Assembly: GCF_900167405.1 (NCBI RefSeq)
Contig: NZ_FUWO01000002.1
Location: 165,840-229,839, forward strand
Direction: 5' to 3'
Length of the DNA: 64,000 bases
Source: Globicatella sulfidifaciens DSM 15739
Lineage (GTDB): Bacteria > Bacillota > Bacilli > Lactobacillales > Aerococcaceae
The position numbers were made by a program, and so were the translations under genes. The notes beneath the pieces were generated by a model. That model was not told where the DNA came from. It saw only the letters and a list, made by a program, of their open reading frames with translations, and searched no databases. How positions within the stretch are numbered: position 1 is the first letter of the stretch; each line of letters starts with the position of its first letter. Positions 34,235 to 43,359 of the stretch are shown piece by piece.

Positions 34235-35395
34235 TTATGAAGGTTGATGCTCTTTTACAAAAGCAGTAATACGTTTCATTGCCTCTTTTAAAGTCTCAAG
34301 ACTAGCGGCATAGCTGACTCGGAAGTGATCTTTACCGGCTGGTCCAAAACCTGAACCTGGTACAACGCCTACTTTGGCTTGATGTGCTAAATCTAAACAG
34401 AAATCACGATCATTGCCTTGGTACCAATCAGGAACTTTAACAAATAAGTAGAAAGCACCTTGAGGGTTTAAAGTTTCAATATTTATTTCTTTAAAAGCTT
34501 GCATTAAGAAATCACGGCGTTCTTTATAAATAGTGCGCATTTCTTCGATAGCATCGTCTCCATGGTCATATGCGACAATACTAGCGTATTGCATTTGCGT
34601 ATTAGGAGTATTGACCATTGCTTGATGGACTTTAAATAACTGGTTGGCCACTTCAGCCGGTGCTGCTAGAAAACCACTGCGCCAGCCGGTCATTGCATGC
34701 GATTTTGATAAACCATTAATAAGAATCGTACGTTCTCTTAACAATTTAGCCATTGAATAATGAGGATAATCATAAGACAATTCCCCATAAATTTCATCAG
34801 AAATGACCCATAAATCATATTTTTCGATAATCGGTACTAATGCACGCAGTTGTTGTTCAGTATAGGTACCACCAGTTGGATTAGCAGGATGGTTTAGTAA
34901 AATAGCTGTTGTGCCAGGATTATCGATTATGGCAGCTTCTAACTTTTCTGGTGTAAAGATAAAGTTTGTATCACTTGTATCAACCATGACCATTTCTCCA
35001 TGCGCTAAGCTCACTTGAGTATTATAGATAACATAGTTTGGAGACGCGATTAGCACTTTATCACCGGGATTTAAAATCGTTAAGAAACTAGCAAATAAAG
35101 CTTGCGTAGGTCCTGACGTAACAATGATTTCTGTATCAGGCGAGTAAGATAAATCATATTTACGTAAGACATAGCGTGCAATGGCTTGACGTAATTCTAT
35201 CATACCACGTGAATGAGAGTAGCCGTTTAGATCATCCTTTATCGATTGAATCGCCGCTTCTTTAATAAAATCAGGGGTATTAAAATCAGGTTCACCAATT
35301 GTTAAAGGAATTAAGCCTTCAATTTTCGAAATTTCCTCGTTGAAAGAACGAATAGGGCTTGGTTGTAAATGATTAAGTTGTTGATTAAATTTCAC
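34235..35395 (-). CDS. class I/II PLP-dependent aminotransferase
   Basis: A 386-residue fold-type I aminotransferase. The substrate loop TIGEPDFNTP (about residues 32-41), PANPTGGTYT (about 169), the Asp of VISDEIYGEL and the PLP lysine in NGLSKSHAMTGWRSG (about 233) are intact. It is most like the aspartate/aromatic or N-acetyl-diaminopimelate (PatA/DapX) aminotransferases of Firmicutes; the amino-acid substrate cannot be decided. It is divergent from the T-box-controlled methionine transport operon. Confidence 0.88.
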   Translation of the reverse strand: MKFNQQLNHLQPSPIRSFNEEISKIEGLIPLTIGEPDFNTPDFIKEAAIQSIKDDLNGYSHSRGMIELRQAIARYVLRKYDLSYSPDTEIIVTSGPTQALFASFLTILNPGDKVLIASPNYVIYNTQVSLAHGEMVMVDTSDTNFIFTPEKLEAAIIDNPGTTAILLNHPANPTGGTYTEQQLRALVPIIEKYDLWVISDEIYGELSYDYPHYSMAKLLRERTILINGLSKSHAMTGWRSGFLAAPAEVANQLFKVHQAMVNTPNTQMQYASIVAYDHGDDAIEEMRTIYKERRDFLMQAFKEINIETLNPQGAFYLFVKVPDWYQGNDRDFCLDLAHQAKVGVVPGSGFGPAGKDHFRVSYAASLETLKEAMKRITAFVKEHQPS

Positions 35396-35502
35396 CGTTA
35401 TCCCAACTTTCTATTATTATTTCTTAAATTGTAGCATAAAAAACCGCGATATAACAATTAATTAATCAAAAATGAGAAAAATGAGAAATTTATTAATAAT
35501 TG

Positions 35503-35531
35503 TTGACAAAGAAAAAAATATCCTGTATGAT
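35503..35531 (+). promoter_or_regulatory. promoter of the metNIQ T-box leader
   Basis: TTGACA (35503-35508), exactly 17 bp, TATGAT (35526-35531). The start of the leader is expected at about 35538. Confidence 0.8.
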
Positions 35532-35537
35532 AGCTAC

Positions 35538-35831
35538 ATAATATAAATAAACGCATTGATGTGGAAAGTAAAATTAATGGACATTTCCTAGAGAGCTTAC
35601 ATTTGGTGAAAGTAAGTAAATGAACTTAATTTGAAAATGGCCACTGAGCGGTCACTCTGAATGCTAGACAATAAGAGTGGACGGATCCAACCGTTAAAAT
35701 GGCACAGTATCGTTAATACATGTTTGACTGTACTGTATGAGGTTAAATTAGCAATAATTTAACAAAAAAAGGTGGTACCACGAAATGATAACTCTCGTCC
35801 TTTATTTATGATAGGATGAGAGTTTTTTTTA
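35538..35831 (+). ncRNA. T-box leader (riboswitch) of the metNIQ operon
   Basis: The conserved T-box AAGGTGGTACCACG (35769-35782) precedes a terminator, AACTCTCGTCCT pairing with AGGATGAGAGTT then TTTTTTT (35791-35830). The upstream part has the size and paired segments of a T-box stem I. An uncharged tRNA would stabilise the antiterminator and allow transcription. The methionine specificity is inferred from the downstream transporter; an ATG that could be the specifier lies near 35636, but I did not fold the stem. Confidence 0.9.
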
Positions 35832-35846
35832 TTGGGAGGGATTAGA

Positions 35847-36917
35847 ATGATTGAATTAAAAGACATTGATGTTGTCTTTAAACAAAAAGATAATGTCGTA
35901 ACTGCAGTAAAAGATGTCAATTTATCAATTAATCGCGGCGAAATATTTGGAATAGTAGGCTACAGTGGAGCCGGAAAAAGTACTTTAGTTAGAACGATTA
36001 ATTTATTACAAAGACCAACACATGGGTCAGTAATTGTTAATGGACAAAACTTAATTGAATTAGCACCCGCAGAATTAAGGACAGCACGCAAAAAAATCGG
36101 TATGATATTTCAACACTTTAATTTAATGAATTCAAGAACGATTTTTGATAATGTTGCATTTCCATTAAAAGGCAGTGGGCTTTCGAAAAAAGAAGTCGCT
36201 CATAAAGTGGCTGAATTATTGAATTTAGTTGGACTAAAAGAAAAGTCCGATAGTTATCCAAGTCAACTGTCAGGTGGACAAAAACAACGGGTGGCAATTG
36301 CGAGAGCTTTAGCCAATGATCCGGATGTCTTACTTTGTGATGAAGCAACCAGTGCCTTGGATCCAAAAACTACCAGCTCAATTTTAAAACTGTTAAAAGA
36401 GTTGAATCAAAAATTAAATATCACGATGGTGGTGATTACCCACGAAATGGCAGTTGTCAAGGATTTATGTGATCGAGTGGCAGTAATGGAAAATGGACAT
36501 GTCCTAGAAGAAGGCAGTATATTAGAAATCTTTACACAGCCTAAACAAAGTCTAACTAAAGAATTCATTAATACAGCAACCCATTTTGACCAAGAGATTG
36601 AATTAGTCTTGAAACATCCTCAAACCATTTCCATTAGTCATGAATCTGAATTAGCCAGATTAACCTATACGGGTGATCAAACGACGCAACCGTTTATTAC
36701 AGAGGTTATTCGTGAATATGGGATTGAAATTAACATCTTATACGGTCATATTGAAATTATTCAAAATACACCTGTTGGCAATTTATTAGTCGCTTTAAAA
36801 GGAGAACCGCAACAAATTAATGCTGCTACTGAATTTTTAAAGCAAAACTCAGTAAAAGTTGATTCGGTACAAACATTGTTTCAACAATATGTTCAAAAGG
36901 AGGCTGATGAGGCATGA
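35847..36917 (+). CDS. metN: methionine ABC transporter ATP-binding protein
   Basis: ATPase of the D/L-methionine importer. Walker A GYSGAGKST (about residues 38-46), Q-loop, signature LSGGQKQRVAIARAL (about 142), Walker B VLLCDEATSALD and the C-terminal NIL/ACT-like domain (about 275-356) typical of MetN are present. ATG 35847 follows SD GGGAGGG; the earlier TTG at 35832 overlaps the SD. First gene behind the T-box. Its stop overlaps the metI start by 4 bp (ATGA). Confidence 0.95.
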   Translation: MIELKDIDVVFKQKDNVVTAVKDVNLSINRGEIFGIVGYSGAGKSTLVRTINLLQRPTHGSVIVNGQNLIELAPAELRTARKKIGMIFQHFNLMNSRTIFDNVAFPLKGSGLSKKEVAHKVAELLNLVGLKEKSDSYPSQLSGGQKQRVAIARALANDPDVLLCDEATSALDPKTTSSILKLLKELNQKLNITMVVITHEMAVVKDLCDRVAVMENGHVLEEGSILEIFTQPKQSLTKEFINTATHFDQEIELVLKHPQTISISHESELARLTYTGDQTTQPFITEVIREYGIEINILYGHIEIIQNTPVGNLLVALKGEPQQINAATEFLKQNSVKVDSVQTLFQQYVQKEADEA

Positions 36918-37621
36918 TGCAATTTATTGAAACCAATATGCCAGATGTTTATAAATTACTTGACGATATCGTGAAAGCGTCTTGGGAAACGGTCTATATG
37001 TTACTCTTGACCATCATTTTTGCTGGTATATTAGGATTGATTGTCGGTGTCATGGTAACAGTGACACGACCTGGGGGCATTTTAGAAAATATAGTTATCT
37101 ATAAAATTTTGGATGCCTTTATCAATATCTTTCGTTCAATCCCCTTTATCAATATCTTTCGTTCAATCCCCTTTATCATACTTTTAGCTTTACTGATAAA
37201 TGTCACACGTTTTATTGTCGGAACAACTATTGGGTCAACAGCGGCTAGTGTGCCGATTATCATTGCGACGATTCCATTTTTCGCACGACAAGTTGAAATT
37301 GCTCTTTTAGAAGTAGATTCAGGTGTGATTGAAGCAGCACAATCAATGGGATGTAGTCCATGGGATATTATTGTTAGAGTCTATTTAAGAGAAGGTTTAC
37401 CGTCATTGTTACGAGTGAGTGCCTCAACCGTTATCAATGTCATTAGCTTAACGGCAATGGCTGGTGCGGTAGCAGGTGGAGGGCTAGGAACGATAGCGAT
37501 TGCCAGAGGCTATAATCGTAGTAAAATGGATGTTATTTTAGTCGCAACATTCTTAATTTTAGTGATTGTCTTTGTAACACAACTAATTTTCAATTGGATT
37601 ATTAAAAAAATTGAACACTAA
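36914..37621 (+). CDS. metI: methionine ABC transporter permease with a 9-residue internal duplication
   Basis: Integral membrane permease of the methionine importer; about five spans and the coupling loop (EAAQSMGCSPWDIIVRVYLREGLP, described here by its parts EAAQSMG and REGLP, about residues 139-163). At 235 residues it is nine longer than expected because INIFRSIPF is repeated in tandem from a perfect 27-bp DNA duplication (37118-37171). The repeat falls in a conserved stretch following the second span. The frame is kept, so the protein may work, but helix register near the pore could be altered. It overlaps metN by 4 bp. Confidence 0.93.
   Translation: MMQFIETNMPDVYKLLDDIVKASWETVYMLLLTIIFAGILGLIVGVMVTVTRPGGILENIVIYKILDAFINIFRSIPFINIFRSIPFIILLALLINVTRFIVGTTIGSTAASVPIIIATIPFFARQVEIALLEVDSGVIEAAQSMGCSPWDIIVRVYLREGLPSLLRVSASTVINVISLTAMAGAVAGGGLGTIAIARGYNRSKMDVILVATFLILVIVFVTQLIFNWIIKKIEH
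37118..37171 (+). repeat. perfect 27-bp tandem duplication inside metI
   Basis: Two identical 27-bp units (37118-37144 and 37145-37171), each starting TTTATCAATATC and ending CAATCCCC. They encode two copies of FINIFRSIP in frame. Absence of any mismatch suggests a recent event. Confidence 0.95.
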
Positions 37622-37670
37622 TTAACAATTTATCGGTCAAGTTTGACCTACTAAGAAAGGATTTGATTTT

Positions 37671-38570
37671 ATGAAAAAATTTATTAAAACTATTTCATTA
37701 ACTTTATTAACGAGCGCTTTAACCTTACCTTTTATCACCAATGTGGAAGCAGAAGAAAAAAATGAATTTGAAGGGGAAAAGGTTACCGTTGGAATCGTGC
37801 CGGGTTCGGCTGAAGATGTCTGGCAAGTAGTGGTTGATCAAGCGAAGGCCGAAGGGATTGAAGTTGAATTACAATTTTTCACCGACTACAATCAACCGAA
37901 TGAAGCTTTACAAAATGGCTCAATTGATTTAAATGCGTTTCAACACATTGCTTTCTTAGATAACTGGAATGAATCTAATGATGGTAGTTTAGTTCCGATA
38001 GGATTTACCTTCGTATCGCCAATGGGCACCTATTCTGAAAAAATTAAGTCTTTAGATGAATTACCAGAAGGCGGTACAGTCGCTATCCCGAACGATCCAA
38101 CGAATGGTGGACGCGCATTATTAGCCTTAGAATTAGCAGGAGTATTGGAAATTGATGATGACGCAGGAATTTTAGTAACGCCAGAAGACATTACAGAAAA
38201 TCCTAAAAATATCAAAATTGAGGAATTAGATGCGGCGCAATTAGCAGCAACCTTACCTGATGTGGATGCAGCTATTATTAACACGAACTTCGCCAATGAT
38301 GCTGGCTTATCATTAAAAGATGCTATCTTTGTAGATGCTGATTATCCAGAAAAATTAAGCGAGAAATATAAAAACTCGATTGTGGCTAGAGAAGAAGATA
38401 AAGAAAATCCATTATACTTAAAAATTGTTGAACTTTATCAAACCGATGCAGTAGCGCAAGCAATTTATGATACAACGAATGGTGGCGACAAACCGGTTTG
38501 GGAAAATGCACGGGTAATCGAGGAACAAACAGAAGAGGCCGCAACGAAAGAGACAACGGAAGCAGAGTAG
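37671..38570 (+). CDS. metQ: MetQ-family methionine-binding protein without lipobox
   Basis: Extracellular substrate-binding protein of the MetNIQ importer, 299 residues. A signal peptide (about 1-27) ends NVEA-EE, an AxA-like signal peptidase I site with no lipobox cysteine. The mature part has NlpA/MetQ motifs: FTDYNQPNEALQNGSIDLNAFQH (described by NQPNEAL and DLNAFQH), IPNDPTNGGRALL (about 138-150) and DAAIINTNFA. A Glu/Thr-rich tail of about 18 residues follows the domain. It lies 49 bp after metI. Membrane retention must differ from normal Gram-positive MetQ lipoproteins, or the protein is released. Confidence 0.9.
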   Translation: MKKFIKTISLTLLTSALTLPFITNVEAEEKNEFEGEKVTVGIVPGSAEDVWQVVVDQAKAEGIEVELQFFTDYNQPNEALQNGSIDLNAFQHIAFLDNWNESNDGSLVPIGFTFVSPMGTYSEKIKSLDELPEGGTVAIPNDPTNGGRALLALELAGVLEIDDDAGILVTPEDITENPKNIKIEELDAAQLAATLPDVDAAIINTNFANDAGLSLKDAIFVDADYPEKLSEKYKNSIVAREEDKENPLYLKIVELYQTDAVAQAIYDTTNGGDKPVWENARVIEEQTEEAATKETTEAE

Positions 38571-38602
38571 TACAATATAATTAATAACCTGGAGGAGGAA
38601 GT

Positions 38603-38656
38603 ATGATGCCTTATCGTTCCTTCCAAGGCCTATTATTCAGGAATATAACACAATAA
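38603..38656 (+). CDS. possible 17-codon micro-ORF between the two metQ genes
   Basis: ATG 38603 (or 38606) follows a near-perfect SD GGAGGAGG and opens MMPYRSFQGLLFRNITQ. The SD strength is the only support; it may be a decayed gene start or a leader peptide for the second metQ. Function unknown. Confidence 0.25.
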   Translation: MMPYRSFQGLLFRNITQ

Positions 38657-38742
38657 CTAAGCGAAATAATTAATATTCGGGTTTTTAATGATTTTCCCGT
38701 TAGTAAAAAAATTTTTAAATATTTATCATAAGGAGAATTCAT

Positions 38743-39570
38743 ATGAAAAAATTAGTAAAAAAAGTTAGTGTATTAGCATTATTAGCAGGTTTGGTAGCAC
38801 CAGCAACTGCCTTTGCAGAAGATAAACCATTCGATGGGGAGACAGTTAAAGTCGGTGTGGCCAGTGATGATGAAATCGAAGTGTGGGAATTTGTAGCAGA
38901 ATTAGCAGAAAAAGAAGGCATTACCCTTGAAGTTGAATTATTTAATGATTATGTTCAACCAAACGTGGCAGTCGCTAGTGGTGATTTAGACCTAAATGCA
39001 TTCCAACATGTGGCTTACTTAGAAGAATGGAATAAAGAAAATGACGAAGATTTACAACCAATCGGCTATACTTATGTCTCACCACTAGGAGCATATTCTG
39101 AAAACGTAACTTCATTGGATGAATTAGCAGAAGGAGCAGTGGTAGCTATTCCAAATGACCCAACGAATGGTGGCCGTGCACTATTATTATTAGAACAAGC
39201 AGGTGTCATTGAAGTAGATGACGCAGCAGGTGTTTTACCAACTTTAAAAGACATTACTAAAAACGATAAAAAATTAGAGTTTAAAGAATTAGATGCTGCT
39301 CAAGTAGCGGTCAGTTTACCAGACGTAGATGCGGCGATAATTAACACGAACTATGCCTTAGACCATGATTTATCTATCGAAGAAGATGCGATCTTTGTTG
39401 ACACAGAAGATTTAGCTAAAGTGAACGAGGTCTATAAAAATGTGGTCGTAACGCGTAAAGATGATGTTGAAAATGAATTATACAAACATATTGTTGAATT
39501 ATACCAATCAGAGGAAGTAGCAGAAAAAATTACTGAAGTTACCGACGGTGCGAATGTTGCTGCTTGGTAA
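38743..39570 (+). CDS. second MetQ-family binding protein without lipobox
   Basis: A 275-residue paralogue of the preceding protein: NAFQHVAYLEEWN, VSPLGAYSENVTSLDEL and IPNDPTNGGRALLLLEQAG align throughout. Its signal peptide ends AFA-ED, again an AxA site without Cys. It lacks the Glu/Thr-rich tail. SD AAGGAG. Gap to the first metQ is 172 bp, and a terminator follows at 39600. It probably arose by tandem duplication and may bind a different methionine derivative or dipeptide. Confidence 0.9.
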   Translation: MKKLVKKVSVLALLAGLVAPATAFAEDKPFDGETVKVGVASDDEIEVWEFVAELAEKEGITLEVELFNDYVQPNVAVASGDLDLNAFQHVAYLEEWNKENDEDLQPIGYTYVSPLGAYSENVTSLDELAEGAVVAIPNDPTNGGRALLLLEQAGVIEVDDAAGVLPTLKDITKNDKKLEFKELDAAQVAVSLPDVDAAIINTNYALDHDLSIEEDAIFVDTEDLAKVNEVYKNVVVTRKDDVENELYKHIVELYQSEEVAEKITEVTDGANVAAW

Positions 39571-39599
39571 TTACTTACTACACACCACAAATATACTTT

Positions 39600-39638
39600 T
39601 GGCTATCGAATATTTATGAGATAGCTAGAAGGTTTTTT
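39600..39638 (+). terminator. terminator of the metNIQ operon
   Basis: TGGCTATC pairs with GATAGCTA around a 12-nt loop, followed by GAAGGTTTTTTATTTT. Confidence 0.8.
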
Positions 39639-39719
39639 ATTTTGTGAATTGACGACAACGTGATTTTGTTGTTAAATGAAGGTGTCTTAATAGAATATGA
39701 ATTGCAGTAGGAGTCAAGT

Positions 39720-40655
39720 ATGAGTATTGTTGTGTTAAACCATCTAGCATCAGAATTAAGAGATAACATTCATCAATTAGAACAATTGATTCATCAGGCA
39801 GATCACACCTATCGTTGGTTATTTCTATCTAATCAATATAATTTTGATCAAACGATGCCATTTTTGGTTTTATATTATCATCAAAGCCATCTTGTTGGTG
39901 TAGGGACAATCTACGCAGAGGATACAGATTTAGCGGAAGTAACAAGTGTCATCCATCCCCAATATCGAAAGCTGCCAATTAAAGACGCGATGATTGCTAA
40001 AATAAAACAGATTTGTCGTGATTATCGAATAAGGGCGATTGGTTATAAAATAGAACGTAACTTTTATCAGCAATATCCAGCATTTTTTAATCGTTATCGT
40101 CTTAATCCTGATGCGATGCCAGAACTGATTTTACAATTTGGAGATAATCAAAAAGAGTTTTTAGGAGAAGAAGTTCAAACGGTTGTAGCTGTGCAGAAGA
40201 AGAAAAATAAAAGGTATGACAGTCAGTTTGATGAGAAAGAAGATAGTGTCGTACAGGTTAGTCGTGCATTACCGCAAGATTTGAATTCAATTGCTCATAT
40301 ATTAGCGGAGTGCTTTGACGATTCATATTATGAAGAACGGCTTTTTGTGGAGCGAGTTGTAGCAGATAGCAGCATGGTATTGTATCAATTCTCTATTCAA
40401 AACGAAATTATCGGAACATGTTCGATTGAAGTGCATCCTAAGGTTATTTATTTGTTTGCAGTCGCGATTAAGAAAAAACAACAAAATAAAGGGTTCGGAA
40501 CTAAAGCAATAGCTCAATTAACCACTTATTTAACGAAAAAATATCGCCGTCCCTTACAAATTCAAGCCGATAAAGATAATAAAAAAGCGATAAAACTCTA
40601 CCAAAAGCTTGGCTTTAAAACTGTGAGCGAATGGATTGAATTAATTGAAAAATAA
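39720..40655 (+). CDS. GNAT-family N-acetyltransferase
   Basis: A 311-residue protein with a C-terminal GNAT domain (about residues 175-311): acetyl-CoA motif QNKGFGTKAIAQL and the following KDNKKAIKLYQKLGFKTV. The N-terminal half (about 1-140) looks like a second, degenerate GNAT-like fold with no clear acetyl-CoA loop. Such two-lobed proteins occur in Lactobacillales with unknown substrates. Monocistronic, ended by a strong terminator. Confidence 0.8.
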   Translation: MSIVVLNHLASELRDNIHQLEQLIHQADHTYRWLFLSNQYNFDQTMPFLVLYYHQSHLVGVGTIYAEDTDLAEVTSVIHPQYRKLPIKDAMIAKIKQICRDYRIRAIGYKIERNFYQQYPAFFNRYRLNPDAMPELILQFGDNQKEFLGEEVQTVVAVQKKKNKRYDSQFDEKEDSVVQVSRALPQDLNSIAHILAECFDDSYYEERLFVERVVADSSMVLYQFSIQNEIIGTCSIEVHPKVIYLFAVAIKKKQQNKGFGTKAIAQLTTYLTKKYRRPLQIQADKDNKKAIKLYQKLGFKTVSEWIELIEK

Positions 40656-40660
40656 GAATA

Positions 40661-40730
40661 AAATAGCAACTTAATTCAAAAAGATGTTGGTCCTTTAGGA
40701 TATCAGCCTGAATTAAGTTGCTATTTTTAA
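40661..40730 (+). terminator. strong intrinsic terminator of the GNAT gene
   Basis: An 18-bp perfect stem, AAATAGCAACTTAATTCA (40661-40678) with TGAATTAAGTTGCTATTT (40709-40726), followed by TTAA. It may work in both directions. Confidence 0.85.
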
Positions 40731-40767
40731 TCATTCAGTTTGCTTGGTATGGGCAAACCAGTATAAG

Positions 40768-40890
40768 AAAGGCTAGGTATAAACTTGATAATTTCAGTCC
40801 AGCCAATCATCGTTTAGGATATGTGCATTGGTTGAGTGGCATTAAACGGTGTCTAAAGATCAGGCTGATGCGTATTCAACGCTAAGGATT
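40768..40890 (+). repeat. dispersed repeat, copy 7 (degenerate A only)
   Basis: GGCTAGGTATAAACTTGATAA is followed by TGTGCATTGGTTGAGTGGC and GGTGTCTAAAGAT, in the order found in the A module. No B module remains. Located between convergent GNAT and HD genes. Confidence 0.55.
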
Positions 40891-41002
40891 AGTCAAATAA
40901 TATGAAAAACAACTCATTGCTACATTTTGAAATGCCCACTGTCTATGTTTTTTAATATTCAAGGCTAACGGGTAATTAGAGCTAGTGATTATCAAGATGT
41001 TG

Positions 41003-42403
41003 TTAATTAAAGAGTCGTTCTTGGATTTGGTAGTTAGTGTCATTGTATTCTTTTTCATGAGCTACTAAGATCATTTGTTGATTAGGAGTCAATTTATCAG
41101 CTGGAATACGTTCAAAATATGTCATTAATTGACCAGGGAAATAAAGACGTAAATCTCCTTTTACTTCTCCAGCTAAGGTGTTAACTAAAGCACTCACTTG
41201 TGATAATTCAACTTTATCATATGTTTTAGTTAATAATTCAATTTGGGTACGTTGTTTTTTTTGATTAGGGCGATAGTAATCGTAAGGTAAATCATAACTA
41301 CTATTGATACCAAAGTAATAATCTGGGTCGAATCCAGCTTGGATCATTTCATCTTGTAAAGCAATCGCTAAGGCTTCACGATTTTCTTCGGTCACGATTA
41401 ACGATTTAAATGGCTTACGATTGACGAAGCGATAGGCTAAATCAGATAAAATAGGATCGTCTTCATAAATCCACATTGAGAAATAAGTGCTCATTACATG
41501 GTCATCTAATAGTAAGTAATCCTGTAAAGTCCAGGTGCCGGTTAAGAATGGTTTTAATAAGCCAGCCGGTTGTTTCATTTGTGTTTCGTCTTCTAAATAG
41601 AGTTTTTTAGCACGGTCTAATAAGCTCTTTAATACTTGTTCCATTCCACGCGATACCCCATGGAAATAAACTTGCATATACATTTGATATCGGCTGACAA
41701 CATAATCTTCTACAGCATGCATTCCCGAATAGTCAAAAGCTATTTGGTTATTATAAGGACGTATTACTCTAAGCACGCGAGTTAAGTCGAAAGTTCCATA
41801 ACTGACACCAGCATAATAGGCATCTCTAAGAAGATAGTCCATTCGGTCGGCGTCAATTTGACTACTGATAATTTGTACTACTTGTTGGTTAGGATAAGTT
41901 TTATTGATGACACTGGCTACTTTTTCAGGGAAATCATCTCCGAAATAGCGCAATACTTGATTGATTTCTGTTTCAGAAGAAGTGATAATTTGTTGTGTTA
42001 AAGCCTCGTGATCCGTATTAAAAATACCTTCAAAGGTATGGGAAAATGCGCCGTGACCAATATCGTGTAATAAGGCCGCACAAAGCGTCACCATATGCTC
42101 ATCAGGATTCCATAAGCCATCATTGGCTTTTTTAGTTGCATATTGGCGTTCGAATAAATCAATGATACGACGTGTAATCTCATATACACCTAATGAGTGA
42201 TTAAAGCGAGAATGTTCTGCACCATGGAACGTAAACGAAGAGGTTCCTAGTTGCTTGATTCGTCTTAAACGTTGAAATTCACGTGTATCAATTAATTTTA
42301 AAATAATTTTGTCATGGATATGAACATAATCATGAACAGGGTCACGGAAAACTTTTTCGCGATGTAACTTTTGTGCCATAACTTTTTCTTGAAATGTTGA
42401 CAT
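41003..42403 (-). CDS. HD-domain phosphohydrolase (dNTPase-like, YwfO family)
   Basis: A 466-residue metal-dependent phosphohydrolase. Metal-binding residues are in EHSRFNHSLG (about residue 60) and CAALLHDIGHGAFSHTFEG (about 110-128), the HD motif of dGTPase-like proteins, with a later Asp in SSQIDADRMDYL. Family members hydrolyse dNTPs to nucleosides and triphosphate, or are regulated by them. SD AGGAGC; 11 bp after lipL on the same strand, so the two probably form an operon. Confidence 0.88.
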   Translation of the reverse strand: MSTFQEKVMAQKLHREKVFRDPVHDYVHIHDKIILKLIDTREFQRLRRIKQLGTSSFTFHGAEHSRFNHSLGVYEITRRIIDLFERQYATKKANDGLWNPDEHMVTLCAALLHDIGHGAFSHTFEGIFNTDHEALTQQIITSSETEINQVLRYFGDDFPEKVASVINKTYPNQQVVQIISSQIDADRMDYLLRDAYYAGVSYGTFDLTRVLRVIRPYNNQIAFDYSGMHAVEDYVVSRYQMYMQVYFHGVSRGMEQVLKSLLDRAKKLYLEDETQMKQPAGLLKPFLTGTWTLQDYLLLDDHVMSTYFSMWIYEDDPILSDLAYRFVNRKPFKSLIVTEENREALAIALQDEMIQAGFDPDYYFGINSSYDLPYDYYRPNQKKQRTQIELLTKTYDKVELSQVSALVNTLAGEVKGDLRLYFPGQLMTYFERIPADKLTPNQQMILVAHEKEYNDTNYQIQERLFN

Positions 42404-42414
42404 ATAGATGCTCC

Positions 42415-43266
42415 TTATTTATTAATCTGTAGAGGGTAATTACGATCAAGTGTTTTTTGGTACATTTTCTGGTAGAGTATCTCTAATGCTTCCCCAGGAT
42501 CAGGCAAACGAGTTAATTTAGTTTGTTGTTGAACGGTATTTAAAAGGAGTTGTTTAAACTTTTCGACAGATATAGATTGATCTAAGAAGTCGTTGATGTT
42601 GGACATCACATCAGGATTGACATTAGGGTATTGCGAATCAGCCTCTGATGTTTGATAAAATTGCCGGATTATTTCAGATCGTTCTTTTTGATTACCAGTG
42701 ACACTGATATAAGCGGCGACGGCCACACCATCTTTAAAACGACGTTGCGCAATGCCGCCAATTTTTTGTTGTTGAATGACAATATCGTATGTACCAGGAC
42801 AATAGGAATCGGGTACCTCGTAGCTTTCGACATTTAATCCCAAAGTACTAAGAGCTTCTTTGAGCCATTGAATCATTTGCTCATAACCTTCATCGATACT
42901 TAACGGGAATTCTTTCAGATTAATGATAAAGGAAACATTGATAATGCCAGGATCGCTAACCACCGCTAGTCCACCGTGAGCACGTAAATGGGTAGCGTAT
43001 CCTTGTTTATTTAAATACGCTATACCTTCTGGTAATGCTTTTAATCGAGTATCTTTTGGTCCCAGTAATATCGTCGGGTAATTGAGACGATAGAAGTGAA
43101 TAATCCCTTTTGCCTGGGACGATTTATCAGACGGATGGTCATTAATTGTCATAATATGGCGAATAAAAGCATCTTGCCAACTTAAAGCGACTAAACCATC
43201 CTCTACATTAGAACCGGAACCGACTTCAGTGTAAAGCCAATGATGATGCGATAAAAATTCTGACAT
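42415..43266 (-). CDS. lipL: octanoyl-[GcvH]:protein N-octanoyltransferase (LipL-like)
   Basis: A 283-residue BPL/LPL-fold protein. RAHGGLAVVSDPGIINVSF and the catalytic-cysteine motif DSYCPGTYDI followed by KIGGIAQRRF fit LipL, which moves octanoyl groups from GcvH to the E2 subunits of dehydrogenases. A lipoate ligase of the LplA type is the alternative, but the Cys motif favours LipL. First gene of the minus-strand pair with the HD protein. SD GGAGGTAAGG. Confidence 0.85.
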   Translation of the reverse strand: MSEFLSHHHWLYTEVGSGSNVEDGLVALSWQDAFIRHIMTINDHPSDKSSQAKGIIHFYRLNYPTILLGPKDTRLKALPEGIAYLNKQGYATHLRAHGGLAVVSDPGIINVSFIINLKEFPLSIDEGYEQMIQWLKEALSTLGLNVESYEVPDSYCPGTYDIVIQQQKIGGIAQRRFKDGVAVAAYISVTGNQKERSEIIRQFYQTSEADSQYPNVNPDVMSNINDFLDQSISVEKFKQLLLNTVQQQTKLTRLPDPGEALEILYQKMYQKTLDRNYPLQINK

Positions 43267-43359
43267 ACCTTACCTCCAATAAACTGTAAAAATCGTGTTA
43301 ATTCCTTTTTATTATAGCAAATAATAGGTTATAATTACTAGCAGAGGGGAAGTGAATTA

